Assembly: GCF_023715725.1 (NCBI RefSeq)
Contig: NZ_JAMBOT010000002.1
Span: 124,001 to 188,000 of the forward strand
Source: Paenibacillus pasadenensis
GTDB taxonomy: Bacteria > Bacillota > Bacilli > Paenibacillales > Paenibacillaceae
Direction of reading: 5' to 3'
Length of the DNA: 64,000 nucleotides
In this document: piece after piece, positions 19,987 through 28,853 of the stretch
Numbering within the stretch: position 1 is the stretch's first letter
How the letters are laid out: each line of letters starts with the position of its first letter
Program-made: the position numbers and the translations under genes
The notes under the pieces: model-generated
Databases searched by the model: none
What the model saw: only the letters and a program-made list of their open reading frames with translations
What the model was told of the DNA's origin: nothing

Positions 19987-21782
19987 GACGCGGCGGGGTC
20001 GGCCTTCTTGCATGGCTGCGGCGCCGATTTAATGGGTTGAACACGATTCATGGCTGGATCTCAGTTGCCTTTTCCATCCTCATTCTGATCGCGATCGGTG
20101 TGACAAGCTGGATTAGCTACAGCCTGTCCGAAGATGCGGTGCTCACGAATTCGGAAGATTATATGGAAGAGGTTATTCAACAGGTCGGCCAAAATATCCA
20201 GTCCTACATAGACAGCATGGAAAACATCTCGCTCCTTATTTTCACCAGCAAGGACGTCAAATATTATATTTCAGACAATCCTTTCATAAGCCGGGAAGAG
20301 GTTCACACCTACGAAAAAAACATCTCCAGCCTGTTCCAGTCACTGATGTATATGCGCAAGGATATCGCGTCCATTATGGTGTTTGGGTATAACGGGCGCA
20401 ACGTATCCGACCGCAAACAGATGATTCTGAATCCAAATGTGCAGCTTGAAGATCAGGAATGGTACCAGGGGGCGACTTTGGCCGGCGGCAAGTCCTTCAT
20501 TTCGTCTCCGCATGTGCAAAATGTTGTCGAGGGGGACTACCAGTGGGTCGTGTCGCTCAGCCGGGAGCTCAAAAACAGCAGCAGCTTATCGGGACAGGGC
20601 ATCGCGCTCGTCAATCTTAAACTTAACGTAATTAACGAAATTTGCCGAGGGGTCAAGCTTGGATCCAAAGGTTATGTGTTTATCGTCGACGGTCAGGGAA
20701 ACGTTGTGTATCATCCCCAGCAGCAGCTGTTATACAGCAATTTGCGCACGGAGCCGATCGGCAGGGTGATGTCGAGCGGGGAAAACAGCTTTGTTGTTGA
20801 GGACGGGGACAGCAAAAAAATCTATTCCGTTCAGGATAGCAATTTCGGCTGGAAAATCGTCGGCGTTGCTTATCAGAACGAGCTGATTGCCAATCGCGAT
20901 CAGATGCGGAATTCGTTCCTGCTTTGGGCGGCTGCCGCGCTTGCGGTGACCATCCTCATTTCTTTTCTGCTCACCCACCGCATAACGAGGCCGATCCGCA
21001 GACTGCAATCGGTTATGCGGCAGGTCGAACGGGGCAATTTCCAGGTCAGGGCCGAAGTGGAGAAAACGAGTGAAATCGGCCAGCTGGGACGGGCATTTAA
21101 TATGATGGTCGGTCAGACTCAGCGGCTGATGGACGAGCGGATTCAAACCGAAGAAACGAAGCGGCGCACGGAGCTGCGGCTGCTGCAATCGCAAATAAAT
21201 CCTCATTTTCTTTATAACACGCTCGACTCGATCATATGGATGGCGGAGCAGCAAAAACACGAAGAGGTTGTGCGGATGACCTCGGCGCTGGCGAAGCTGT
21301 TCCGGGCAAGCATTGCCAAGGACGACGAGCTGGTGTCCATCCGCATTGAGCAGGAGCATATTGCAAGTTATTTGCAAATTCAAAAAATGCGCTACCGGGA
21401 CAAGCTGGATTACCGTATTGATATTCCGCGCGAGCTGCATCTCTATCGGACGCCGCGTATTTTGCTGCAGCCTTTCGTGGAAAACGCCATTTATCATGGC
21501 ATCAAAAACCTGCCCGAAAGCGGCATGATTACGATTACGGCGGAGCAGTCCGAGGATCATATTCTGTTCCGCGTCTCCGACAACGGACAAGGGATGAGCG
21601 AGGAAGCGCTTCAGCTTCTGATGAGCTCAGCCGCACGGGACAATGACGGCCGCGATCACATCGGAGTAAGCAATGTGAACGAGCGGATCAGTCTGACGTT
21701 CGGACCGGCTTACGGCGTCTCCATGGAGAGCGAGCTGGGCGAAGGCACAACGGTGACGATCAAAATTCCGAAAGTCCGCTAA
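19983..21782 (+). CDS. YesM-family sensor histidine kinase
   Basis: 599 residues; the ATG overlaps the regulator stop (ATGA). Membrane span about 22-45, an extracytoplasmic Cache-like sensor (about 46-305), a second span (about 308-330), HAMP (about 330-385), His_kinase domain with H408 in N-P-H-F-L-Y-N-T and an HATPase domain (about 475-597: E-N-A-I-Y-H-G, D-N-G-Q-G-M). It autophosphorylates on sensing an outside signal and passes phosphate to the neighbouring YesN-type regulator. An adjacent RbsB-like lipid- or membrane-linked protein is a likely ligand presenter, as in other Firmicutes sugar-sensing kinase loci. Confidence 0.92.
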   Translation: MRRGGVGLLAWLRRRFNGLNTIHGWISVAFSILILIAIGVTSWISYSLSEDAVLTNSEDYMEEVIQQVGQNIQSYIDSMENISLLIFTSKDVKYYISDNPFISREEVHTYEKNISSLFQSLMYMRKDIASIMVFGYNGRNVSDRKQMILNPNVQLEDQEWYQGATLAGGKSFISSPHVQNVVEGDYQWVVSLSRELKNSSSLSGQGIALVNLKLNVINEICRGVKLGSKGYVFIVDGQGNVVYHPQQQLLYSNLRTEPIGRVMSSGENSFVVEDGDSKKIYSVQDSNFGWKIVGVAYQNELIANRDQMRNSFLLWAAAALAVTILISFLLTHRITRPIRRLQSVMRQVERGNFQVRAEVEKTSEIGQLGRAFNMMVGQTQRLMDERIQTEETKRRTELRLLQSQINPHFLYNTLDSIIWMAEQQKHEEVVRMTSALAKLFRASIAKDDELVSIRIEQEHIASYLQIQKMRYRDKLDYRIDIPRELHLYRTPRILLQPFVENAIYHGIKNLPESGMITITAEQSEDHILFRVSDNGQGMSEEALQLLMSSAARDNDGRDHIGVSNVNERISLTFGPAYGVSMESELGEGTTVTIKIPKVR

Positions 21783-21794
21783 AGGAAACGAGGG

Positions 21795-22778
21795 ATGTGG
21801 AACATGGGAAGCAAAAAGCTGTGGCTGCCGCTGCTGCTGCTCCTTATGGTTATGCTGGTCGTCTGGTCGGGGCTCCGGGAGGATGAACCGGACTCTGCAA
21901 AACGCGGAATTGCGCTCATTATGAAAACCAATGACATCAACAATTCCTACTGGCAAACCGTTCACTCAGGAGCTCTGTCCGCTGCAAAGGAACTAAACGT
22001 TCCGCTTGAATTGTACGGACCGCTCGGCAAGGAGGACCCCGAGGCGCAGCGCAAGCTGCTGAAAAAGGCGATTGCCCGGAAACCGGCCGCTATTGTGCTG
22101 TCCCCGATTTGGGAAGACAGCTTGAAGCAAGAGCTTGCGGAATGCCGCAGGAACGGAATCAAGCTTGTCATATTGGACACCCCGCTGCTGGAAAATGCCT
22201 TCGACAGCTATGTTTCCAGCGATCATATCGAGGAAGGGCGCCAGGCGGCGAACCGTCTTGGGCCGGGGCAGCTTAAAAAACCTGTTTACGCGTTGATTAC
22301 CAACGATAAAATCTCCGTCGTTTCCAGCCAAAGAGCCCAAGGAGTGCAGGAGGTGCTCGCTCCAGGCAAAGCGTTCAATCTGGGATTGTATCATGTCGGC
22401 GGCTCGGAGGAGCAGGCTTACTGGACGGTAAAATCGCTCACGATCGCCTATCCCGATATAACCGGCGTTATCGCGCTTACTGATGTTGGCGTCAGCGGCG
22501 CGGCAAGAGCGCTAGCGGAGGTCGGGCTTACGCATAGCGTCAAGCTGATTGGCTTCGACAGCTCGATTCCGGAAATTCAACTGCTGGAGCGAGGACAGAT
22601 GCATGCGCTGATCGTGCAAAATCCGTTTAACATGGGTTTTTTGGGCGTGCAGACGGCAGATGCTCTTATCGACGGCCGCAAGGTGTCTGAAATGGTGGAC
22701 ATCCCCTCCACAACCGTGACAACGGCGAATATGTATGAGCCGGAACATCAAAAGCTGCTCTTCCCGTTTGTGTATTAA
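21795..22778 (+). CDS. RbsB-like periplasmic sugar-binding protein, probable sensor partner
   Basis: 327 residues; ATG 21795, with a second in-frame ATG at 21804 equally near GAGGG. An N-terminal membrane anchor or uncleaved signal (about 7-25: L-W-L-P-L-L-L-L-L-M-V-M-L), then type I periplasmic-binding fold (about 35-320): I-A-L-I-M-K-T-N-D, I-V-L-S-P-I-W-E-D, V-I-L-D-T-P, G-V-I-A-L-T-D, K-L-I-G-F-D-S-S. No lipobox Cys is seen. It is 12 bases after the kinase gene in the same operon. Known kinase-coupled RbsB-like proteins present sugar to the sensor; here that role is inferred from the order. Confidence 0.85.
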   Translation: MWNMGSKKLWLPLLLLLMVMLVVWSGLREDEPDSAKRGIALIMKTNDINNSYWQTVHSGALSAAKELNVPLELYGPLGKEDPEAQRKLLKKAIARKPAAIVLSPIWEDSLKQELAECRRNGIKLVILDTPLLENAFDSYVSSDHIEEGRQAANRLGPGQLKKPVYALITNDKISVVSSQRAQGVQEVLAPGKAFNLGLYHVGGSEEQAYWTVKSLTIAYPDITGVIALTDVGVSGAARALAEVGLTHSVKLIGFDSSIPEIQLLERGQMHALIVQNPFNMGFLGVQTADALIDGRKVSEMVDIPSTTVTTANMYEPEHQKLLFPFVY

Positions 22779-22805
22779 CCATCATCAAGGAGAGGAGGAG
22801 CGGCG

Positions 22806-24092
22806 ATGAGGTTTGCCATCGGGCTGACAGCCTCGAAAAGAAGAACGGTAGCTTTGGCGGGATTTCTATTATTGGCGGTGACAAGCGGCTGCTCCCTGCC
22901 GGCGGACGCTCCGCCAATTGACAGCCCTCCAGGCTCGCTGATCAAATTTGTGGCAGCGGAGTACAGTCCTCTCACCAAGCCGATGCTGGAAAAGCTGGTA
23001 CGTGAATTCGAATCGAGAAATCCAACGATAAATGTTGAGCTTCAGGTTGTCGGGTGGGACATTATGGACGGCATCTATACCAATATGCTGGCCCAGAACG
23101 ATCCTCCCGATCTGCTCAATGTGTACAACTATTCCCATCTGGTCGAGCAAGGTCTGTTGAACGATTTCGAAGAGCTGCTTCCCGTCTCCTTCCGAAGCAA
23201 TTTGCAGCCGTATTTGGTGAAGCTGGACCGCATTGGGGAGAAGCAGTACGCCATTCCCTATGTGGCGTCCGTCCGCAGCCTTTACTACAACAAAAAGCTG
23301 TTTCAACAGGCAGGAGTGCAAGCGCCGCCCGCCACTTGGTCGGAGCTGAAACAGACGGCGGCCCGAATCGGCAGCGAGACTCAGGCAAACGGCTTTGGCA
23401 TTGGAATGTCGGATGACGATATTGCCGGCTATCTGAGCTATTTTTTCTTTGGGGCGGGCGGAGGCTGGCTGAAGGACGGGCGATGGGCGATCAATCAGCC
23501 TGCTAACGTAGAAGGGCTGGAAATGCTCAAATTCATGTATGAAGCCAATTTCACCGACGAAGAGCCTTGGATGACGACCCGCGAAGACAAACAGCGTTTT
23601 GTCGGTGAGGGAACGCTCGGCATGTTGATTTCCGGCAATTTTTTTAGTTCTTTTGCAGTTCGGGAGTTTCCGGACCTGGAGTGGGGCAGAAGTCCGATCC
23701 CGGTTAAGGACGGCATGCCGCCGCTCCATTTTGGCGTACAGGATGTGCTCGTTTCGTTTAAAACCGCACACAGCGACCCGAAAGCAATCGCTTCCTTCAT
23801 CGAATTTCTGTATGAGGACAGCTATTATACCCAAATGGTCTTAAACGAAGGCTTTTTGCCGGTGACGCGTACCGGTGAGCTTACTTTAGCCGTCAATTAT
23901 CCGGGTATTCAAGCCGACCTGACCGATTTGTCCGAGGCTCACTTTTTCCCGGTGGAGCAGGAGCGTTGGGGCATTGTAATCGATGCGGCGCGAAGCCTGG
24001 GAAGCGCGGTGCTGGAGGGGCGTTACTCGCCGCAAAAGGCTCTGGATGAGCTTCAATCGGTAGCGGAGGGCGCGGATAACAGATACCGGTAG
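22806..24092 (+). CDS. ABC transporter family 1 solute-binding lipoprotein (first of two)
   Basis: 428 residues; ATG 22806 follows GGAGAGGAGG. Lipobox L-A-V-T-S-G-C at C29. Type II sugar-binding fold with R-E-F-E-S-R-N-P-T-I-N-V near 65, Y-A-I-P-Y-V near 152 and Y-Y-N-K-K-L-F near 164, as in MalE/YcjN-like proteins. It is co-transcribed with the two-component genes rather than the permeases and is followed by a terminator. It could be a second binding protein for the downstream permeases or a sensor component; sequence alone cannot decide. Confidence 0.87.
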   Translation: MRFAIGLTASKRRTVALAGFLLLAVTSGCSLPADAPPIDSPPGSLIKFVAAEYSPLTKPMLEKLVREFESRNPTINVELQVVGWDIMDGIYTNMLAQNDPPDLLNVYNYSHLVEQGLLNDFEELLPVSFRSNLQPYLVKLDRIGEKQYAIPYVASVRSLYYNKKLFQQAGVQAPPATWSELKQTAARIGSETQANGFGIGMSDDDIAGYLSYFFFGAGGGWLKDGRWAINQPANVEGLEMLKFMYEANFTDEEPWMTTREDKQRFVGEGTLGMLISGNFFSSFAVREFPDLEWGRSPIPVKDGMPPLHFGVQDVLVSFKTAHSDPKAIASFIEFLYEDSYYTQMVLNEGFLPVTRTGELTLAVNYPGIQADLTDLSEAHFFPVEQERWGIVIDAARSLGSAVLEGRYSPQKALDELQSVAEGADNRYR

Positions 24093-24117
24093 CGAAATTA
24101 ACGTACCGATTGCACCG

Positions 24118-24150
24118 ACATCCGGTCTCGAAGCGAGGCCGGATGTTTTG
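24118..24150 (+). terminator. Terminator after regulator/binding-protein operon
   Basis: acatccggtctcg pairs with cgaggccggatgt (one G-U) around aag, followed by tttg. It separates the sensing operon from the transport operon. Confidence 0.8.
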
Positions 24151-24176
24151 ATTAAATCATAAAATTCTAAAGATTT

Positions 24177-24194
24177 TATGGAAGATATTCCATA
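24177..24194. promoter_or_regulatory. Palindromic candidate operator before sugar-binding protein gene
   Basis: tatggaa-gata-ttccata is a perfect 7-bp inverted repeat about 110 bases before the binding-protein start, in the only gap between the sensing and transport operons. Possible target of the YesN-type regulator; inference. Confidence 0.4.
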
Positions 24195-24300
24195 GAGACG
24201 ATTCGAGATTCCGATTAAGATACAACTAGAAGCCGGGCCGGTGCAGGGATACAGTCCAATCCGGACTTCGGACGAGAAATGAAAGGGAGGGTTATGCCAG

Positions 24301-25680
24301 ATGACGTTTACCGTAAAAAAGACAGCAGCAGGCGCGTTGGCAATTGCAATGTCCTTGGCTGTATTGGCAGGTTGCGGAGGCAATAACGGAGGCGGCAGCA
24401 ACAATGCGGCTAACGAACCGGCTCCAAGCGCGGCATCGAATACGGCAGCGGAAAACACTCAACCGGATAGCGGCAGCGAGTCAAAACTGACAGGTGACTT
24501 TACGATTCAGTATTTCGTCGGCGGATACGGCGACAAATGGTGGAAACAGGTTATCGCCGATTTCAAAACGGCCAATCCCGATCTGAACATCAAAGAAGAG
24601 GCCGGTCCTCAAATTAACACTCAAAACAAACCGAAATGGATCGCGGGCAACCCGCCTGATTTTGTATACATCGACGGACCGGAGCTGAACGACCGCCAAA
24701 TGGCGGAGGACGGCCAGCTGGAGGATCTGACGGAATGGATGCAGACGGCGACAAACGTTGACGGCGTTAAAATTCTCGATCTGTTAGCCCAACAGCCGCC
24801 TCAATATGACGGGAAAATGTATAACATCCCGCTGGTTCTGAACTCATGGGGCATTTTCTACAATAAAGCGTTGTTCGAGAAAAACGGCTGGACGGAGCCG
24901 ACGGACTGGGATACGTTCATGAGCTCCTCCGAAGCAATCAAAGCGGCCGGAACAACCCCGTTCATTCATACGGGCAAATACCCTTACTACATCAACAGCT
25001 CCTTCCTGTTCCCGGCGATCGTATCGGCAAACGGCAACGACTACAAGCTGCTGCAGGATATGGGCAACAGCCAGGTGGAAGCGTTCAAATCGCCAGTGGT
25101 GCTGGACGCGCTGAACAAAGTTGTCGAGCTGCGAGACAAAGGATTTATCGACAAAGCGTCTGCATCAATTAATCATACGGATTCCCAGATGTTATTCCTG
25201 CAAAACAAAGACGCCTACATTCCAAACGGCCTGTGGCTGCCTAATGAGATGAGCAAGGACGTTCCGGCTGACTTCAAATTCGGCTTTATTCCTTCCGTTA
25301 CGCAAAAAGCGGGCGATAAAGTCGTCGCCAATACGTCGACCGCAACGGTGGCCATCGCCAAAAACGCGAAAAACAAAGAAGCGGCTAAAGCGTTCCTGCA
25401 GTTCATTTTCTCCGTCAAGCAAGCATCCAAATTTGCCGAGCTAAGCGGCGCGCCTTCCAACATCAAGGGCGATATCAGCAGCTCCAGCGCGCCAGACTTC
25501 GTTAAACAAGCCGCGGCTTACTTGACGGCGGATACAACGGTCGTTGTGCCTACGGTAACGTTTAATCAGGACGTAGACAAAGCGATGCAGGATGCTACGG
25601 TTGCATTAACGATCGGCAAAATCGATCCTCAAGGCTGGGTTGACCGCGTCGTGAAGGTTGTTGAGAAGGTAAACAAGTAA
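24301..25680 (+). CDS. ABC transporter family 1 solute-binding lipoprotein, main import binding protein
   Basis: 459 residues; ATG 24301 follows GGGAGG at 24285-24290. Lipobox S-L-A-V-L-A-G-C at C25, then a low-complexity G/N/A/S linker to about 60 and a type II sugar-binding fold. Visible signs: F-V-Y-I-D-G-P-E-L-N, Y-N-I-P-L-V-L-N-S-W-G-I-F-Y-N-K and W-T-E-P-T-D-W-D-T-F. It is tethered outside the membrane and delivers an oligosaccharide to the two permeases that follow. A hairpin sits between it and the permeases, so it is probably made in excess. Confidence 0.9.
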   Translation: MTFTVKKTAAGALAIAMSLAVLAGCGGNNGGGSNNAANEPAPSAASNTAAENTQPDSGSESKLTGDFTIQYFVGGYGDKWWKQVIADFKTANPDLNIKEEAGPQINTQNKPKWIAGNPPDFVYIDGPELNDRQMAEDGQLEDLTEWMQTATNVDGVKILDLLAQQPPQYDGKMYNIPLVLNSWGIFYNKALFEKNGWTEPTDWDTFMSSSEAIKAAGTTPFIHTGKYPYYINSSFLFPAIVSANGNDYKLLQDMGNSQVEAFKSPVVLDALNKVVELRDKGFIDKASASINHTDSQMLFLQNKDAYIPNGLWLPNEMSKDVPADFKFGFIPSVTQKAGDKVVANTSTATVAIAKNAKNKEAAKAFLQFIFSVKQASKFAELSGAPSNIKGDISSSSAPDFVKQAAAYLTADTTVVVPTVTFNQDVDKAMQDATVALTIGKIDPQGWVDRVVKVVEKVNK

Positions 25681-25713
25681 GCAGCTTCGAACCTATACAA
25701 AACCGGTCAAGAA

Positions 25714-25750
25714 ACATCCCCGGGGGCGGACGCTTCCGGGGATGCTTTTC
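25714..25750 (+). terminator. Attenuating hairpin between binding protein and permeases
   Basis: catccccgg...gc pairs with gc..ccggggatg, followed by cttttc, 35 bases after the binding-protein stop. A partial terminator is typical here and keeps permease levels lower. Confidence 0.65.
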
Positions 25751-25781
25751 GATAGCACAACTTAAGGGCGGTGAGCTTGAC

Positions 25782-26684
25782 ATGAAGCTGGGAGGAGCCA
25801 ATCTGCAGCGCAAGCTGTTTATAGCGGCGTTTATCGTTCCGACCTTTGTATACTTTGGCCTGTTTACGATCTATCCGATCCTGCAGGCGCTGTACAATTC
25901 CTTTTACGACTGGTCCGGCATGTCGCAAAACAAAGACTTTGTAGGGCTGCAAAACTTCAAGGATCTGCTTCAGGACCCGATCATGCTGACGGCCATCGGC
26001 AACGATTATTTCCTGGTCGCGGGCAAAGTAATCGGCATCATGATCATCGCCACGTTTTTCGCCGTTGCGCTGACACGGCTGCGTATCCGGGGAGCCGCGT
26101 TTTTCCGCTCGATCTTTTTCATTCCGAATGTATTGTCCGTTGTCGTCATCGGTGTTTTGTGGGGATTTATCTACAATCCGCAGATCGGGTTTCTGAACGG
26201 ATTTCTGTCGCTGTTCACAAAAGAGCCGGTCACGATTAACTGGCTCGGCTTTGAAAGCTATACGATTTGGATGCTATTGCCCCCTACGATCTGGGCCGGC
26301 ATCGGCTTTTATATGATTTTGCTTATTGCCGCAATTACGAATATTCCGGAGTCGCTTTATGAAGCCGCCAATATAGAGGGTGCAGGGCAATGGCATCAGT
26401 TCAGGCATATTACGATGCCGCTCGTCTGGGAGCAGATGAAAATTTCCGTCATCAACATCATGATGACCACGCTAAACGGTTCGTTTGTCATCGTGACGAT
26501 TATGACGGCCGGAGGGCCGGACAATTCGACTCAGGTTATGGGCTCGTATTTGTACCAGCAGGCATTCAGACAGGCGCATTTTGGCTACGGCGCCTCCATC
26601 GGCATAGCGATTTTGACCACCTCGCTCGTCACCACGCTTCTCCTGCAATGGCTTCTGCGCAAGGAACACGTGGAAGTCAGCTAA
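25782..26684 (+). CDS. ABC sugar permease, MalF/UgpA type
   Basis: 300 residues; ATG 25782 with a GGCGGTGAG site. Six hydrophobic spans; first near 13-35 (F-I-V-P-T-F-V-Y-F-G-L-F). The EAA loop that contacts the ATPase is S-L-Y-E-A-A-N-I-E-G-A-G-Q-W-H-Q-F near 190-206. Inner-membrane half of a carbohydrate importer, paired with the next gene. No ATPase is encoded here, so a shared MsmX/UgpC-type ATPase elsewhere must power it, as is usual in Bacillales. Confidence 0.93.
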   Translation: MKLGGANLQRKLFIAAFIVPTFVYFGLFTIYPILQALYNSFYDWSGMSQNKDFVGLQNFKDLLQDPIMLTAIGNDYFLVAGKVIGIMIIATFFAVALTRLRIRGAAFFRSIFFIPNVLSVVVIGVLWGFIYNPQIGFLNGFLSLFTKEPVTINWLGFESYTIWMLLPPTIWAGIGFYMILLIAAITNIPESLYEAANIEGAGQWHQFRHITMPLVWEQMKISVINIMMTTLNGSFVIVTIMTAGGPDNSTQVMGSYLYQQAFRQAHFGYGASIGIAILTTSLVTTLLLQWLLRKEHVEVS

Positions 26685-26716
26685 AGTACAAGCTTAATTG
26701 AAAGGGGAGAAGCGGA

Positions 26717-27562
26717 ATGGTGCAACGCACGGTACATCCGGTAATCAAATCCGTCTTTATGGCATTGCTCATTTTATGGGGCGTCTCAGTTATTTATCCG
26801 CTTATATGGACGTTCACGGATGCTCTGAAGGATAATCAGCAGTTTTACTTCAATATGCCATGGGCGCTGCCGGAGCTGCCGCTTCAATGGGCCAACTTCA
26901 GTTATGTATGGAACAACTATAATTTCGGAAAATACTTTGGCAATTCCATTCTTGTTACGGCGGGGGCGACCCTGCTTGGCCTTGTATTGGCCTCAATGAC
27001 GGCATATACGCTTGCCCGTTACAAGTTTCTGGGCAGCCGGGTTTTATATCTAATCTATATTTCGTCGATGATGGTGCCATTCAGCCTGGCGCTAATTCCG
27101 CTCTTTTTCCTGATCAATGATTTGGGACTGACCAACAATCCGCTCGGTCTCATCCTCGTTTATGCATCCAACTCGCTGGCGTTCGGAATATTTGTGCTCA
27201 TCGGGTTTTTCCGTTCGCTGCCGAAAGAGCTGGAGGAAGCTGCCGCTATCGACGGCGCGGGATACTTCGGCACCTTTTTCCGCGTCATGCTGCCGCTCTC
27301 CCGTTCTGGATTAATCAGCGTGGGTATCATCAACGTACTGGACATTTGGAACGAGTATATCGTCGGGACTATACTTGTCAACGATCCAACCCGTTATACT
27401 TTGCCGATCGGCCTTGCCGCTATGCAGGTGGAGATGCAGTACAAAACGGAGTGGGGGCCACTGTTCGCAGGGCTTATGTTTACGATTGTTCCTGTTTTGC
27501 TTGTATACATTTTCGCTCAGCGCCATATTGTCTCGGGACTTGTGGCTGGAGCGGTGAAGTGA
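26717..27562 (+). CDS. ABC sugar permease, MalG/UgpE type
   Basis: 281 residues; ATG 26717 with AAAGGGGAG. Six spans, with T-D-A-L-K-D-N-Q-Q-F-Y near 35 typical of MalG-like proteins and the EAA loop L-P-K-E-L-E-E-A-A-A-I-D-G-A-G near 168-182. It forms the translocation pore with the MalF-type protein 32 bases upstream. Last gene of the operon; a terminator follows within 70 bases. Confidence 0.93.
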   Translation: MVQRTVHPVIKSVFMALLILWGVSVIYPLIWTFTDALKDNQQFYFNMPWALPELPLQWANFSYVWNNYNFGKYFGNSILVTAGATLLGLVLASMTAYTLARYKFLGSRVLYLIYISSMMVPFSLALIPLFFLINDLGLTNNPLGLILVYASNSLAFGIFVLIGFFRSLPKELEEAAAIDGAGYFGTFFRVMLPLSRSGLISVGIINVLDIWNEYIVGTILVNDPTRYTLPIGLAAMQVEMQYKTEWGPLFAGLMFTIVPVLLVYIFAQRHIVSGLVAGAVK

Positions 27563-27596
27563 AGAATCCAGTGTCAGGCCGAAATGGCCTACTCAG

Positions 27597-27633
27597 GCAG
27601 GTTCCGCCCTTGAGCGGGATCTGCGTTTTTTTT
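27597..27633 (+). terminator. Terminator of the sugar ABC operon
   Basis: caggttccgc pairs with gcgggatctg (two G-U pairs) and is followed by cg and a T8 run. A close copy of this hairpin lies at 28115-28152. Confidence 0.85.
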
Positions 27634-27646
27634 CATGCACGTATTT

Positions 27647-28087
27647 TTAGATATCACTAATGAGCAGGTATTTGGACCCGTATTGTACCGTCCTAATCGG
27701 TCCGGAGGTTGCTACATCGGTGAAACGGGCATTCCGGACTGTAAAGGAAGACGGGTTGCTCATCTTGAATGAAAGTTTTGCGCCGGCAGCTCCAATGTAT
27801 TCGACATCGGCGGAGGTAGACTGCCATATTTTAATGTTCAGCTCGAAATGATTTGTATTTTTTCCTTCTTCTGAATAAAGAATGCTGGAAGGGGTAGGAT
27901 ATCCGGCATCTCCTTGGAGGGAATTAACAAATAGAGTGATGCTGCTTATATTCACAATGTCGAAGCCCGTAGTCAACTGCAAGCTGGCAACTCCGGATTT
28001 GTTGGACAAGGGAATGTGCTGAAAACAAGTAACAAGAACGAGTAAAATAAATAAAATCAATATCATAGCCGTCTGATCAGCTTTCAT
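27647..28087 (-). CDS. Membrane-anchored beta-rich protein of unknown family, probably sporulation-linked (member 1)
   Basis: 146 residues from ATG 28087 with GGGAGG upstream. Not a named family I recognise. One N-terminal membrane helix (about 7-22, M-I-L-I-L-F-I-L-L-V-L-V-T) resembles the helix of YjcZ-type sporulation peptides; the remaining 120 residues are Ser/Thr/Asn-rich with alternating hydrophobics, suggesting beta-sheets outside the membrane. It shares layout and motifs (I-x-N-x-S-x-I-x-L, P-x-P-x-S-I-L, E-L) with the next gene and with the protein at 41882. AT-richer than its surroundings; gerE is close by. Confidence 0.7.
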   Translation of the reverse strand: MKADQTAMILILFILLVLVTCFQHIPLSNKSGVASLQLTTGFDIVNISSITLFVNSLQGDAGYPTPSSILYSEEGKNTNHFELNIKIWQSTSADVEYIGAAGAKLSFKMSNPSSFTVRNARFTDVATSGPIRTVQYGSKYLLISDI

Positions 28088-28114
28088 CTGTGTTCCTCCC
28101 AGTAGAGTCTTTGT

Positions 28115-28152
28115 GGCAGGTTCCGCTCATGAGCGGAACCTGCCGTTTTTTT
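28115..28152 (+). terminator. Perfect 30-bp palindrome with T7 tail
   Basis: Arms 28115-28129 and 28130-28144 are exactly complementary, followed by g and seven T on the plus strand. Nearly the same sequence ends the ABC operon at 27597. No plus-strand gene precedes it directly; on the minus strand it lies between the two beta-rich protein genes and lacks a U-tract. Confidence 0.65.
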
Positions 28153-28154
28153 GT

Positions 28155-28649
28155 TTAAGCATCTACAATCGTCAAGCGAGTGGAGGTCGTGTTCCAACGG
28201 ACCGGAGCCGTAGAAGAAATGCCGGTGATGGAGGAAAATAAGTAGGTGTCGTAGCCAACCTTTGTGAGTGTTTGCTCAAGCGTGAATGAAAGGTTGCCAA
28301 TTGAAATATAGCTGTTCGATAAAGCTGCGTTATATCTGACCGAACCTCTTAACGTCTTTCCTAGTGAAAGCTGACCCGACAACTCGATTCGGTTCTCTCC
28401 GCCATTTGGAATCAGAATAGAGGTGGGGGTCGGGGGAGACGCGCTGTCTGTGAGAAGGGTGACGTTTAACCGGATATTGCTCGTGTTATTGGTAATATAA
28501 AATCCAGGATTAGCCGTTAGGGAATAAGATTCATCAACGGGTTGAATGACATAAAAAGGACATTTAACGATTATGAGCAATAGAAACAAAACTAAGATCA
28601 CTCCGATATTGGAACCCTGATCATTGCTGGTACCCGTTATATGGCCCAT
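28155..28649 (-). CDS. Membrane-anchored beta-rich protein of unknown family (member 2)
   Basis: 164 residues from ATG 28649, with AGGAGGG upstream. A short polar lead (G-T-S-N-D-Q-G-S-N-I), one membrane helix (about 16-29, V-I-L-V-L-F-L-L-L-I-I-V), then a beta-rich, Thr/Ser/Asn-rich domain with Y-I-T-N-N-T-S-N-I-R-L-N-V and P-T-P-T-S-I-L-I. It is transcribed toward member 1 across a 67-base gap holding the palindrome, so the two may be one transcript. The YjcZ-like helix and the neighbouring gerE suggest a spore-surface or mother-cell membrane role; inference only. Confidence 0.7.
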   Translation of the reverse strand: MGHITGTSNDQGSNIGVILVLFLLLIIVKCPFYVIQPVDESYSLTANPGFYITNNTSNIRLNVTLLTDSASPPTPTSILIPNGGENRIELSGQLSLGKTLRGSVRYNAALSNSYISIGNLSFTLEQTLTKVGYDTYLFSSITGISSTAPVRWNTTSTRLTIVDA

Positions 28650-28784
28650 ACCGCTTCCCTCCTACTACTATGAGTGTTGTTCTATGTATTTATATTCAAA
28701 AGAAAGAGGCGCGGACTCCGGCAGCTGACCTGAATGCAGAGGATCTTCCGTGCAAAAAGCCCCGCAGTTCTTTTCCTTCCCATT

Positions 28785-28834
28785 AAAAAACCTCCCCGCC
28801 GAATACGCCAGGCGCATTCGGTACAGGAAGGTTT
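28785..28834 (-). terminator. Terminator of gerE
   Basis: On the minus strand aaccttcc...ggaggtt with an inner ccgaatgcgcc/ggcgtattcgg stem ends in T6, 20 bases after the gerE stop. Confidence 0.85.
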
Positions 28835-28853
28835 ATCAAGAGCGCTATCCGAA

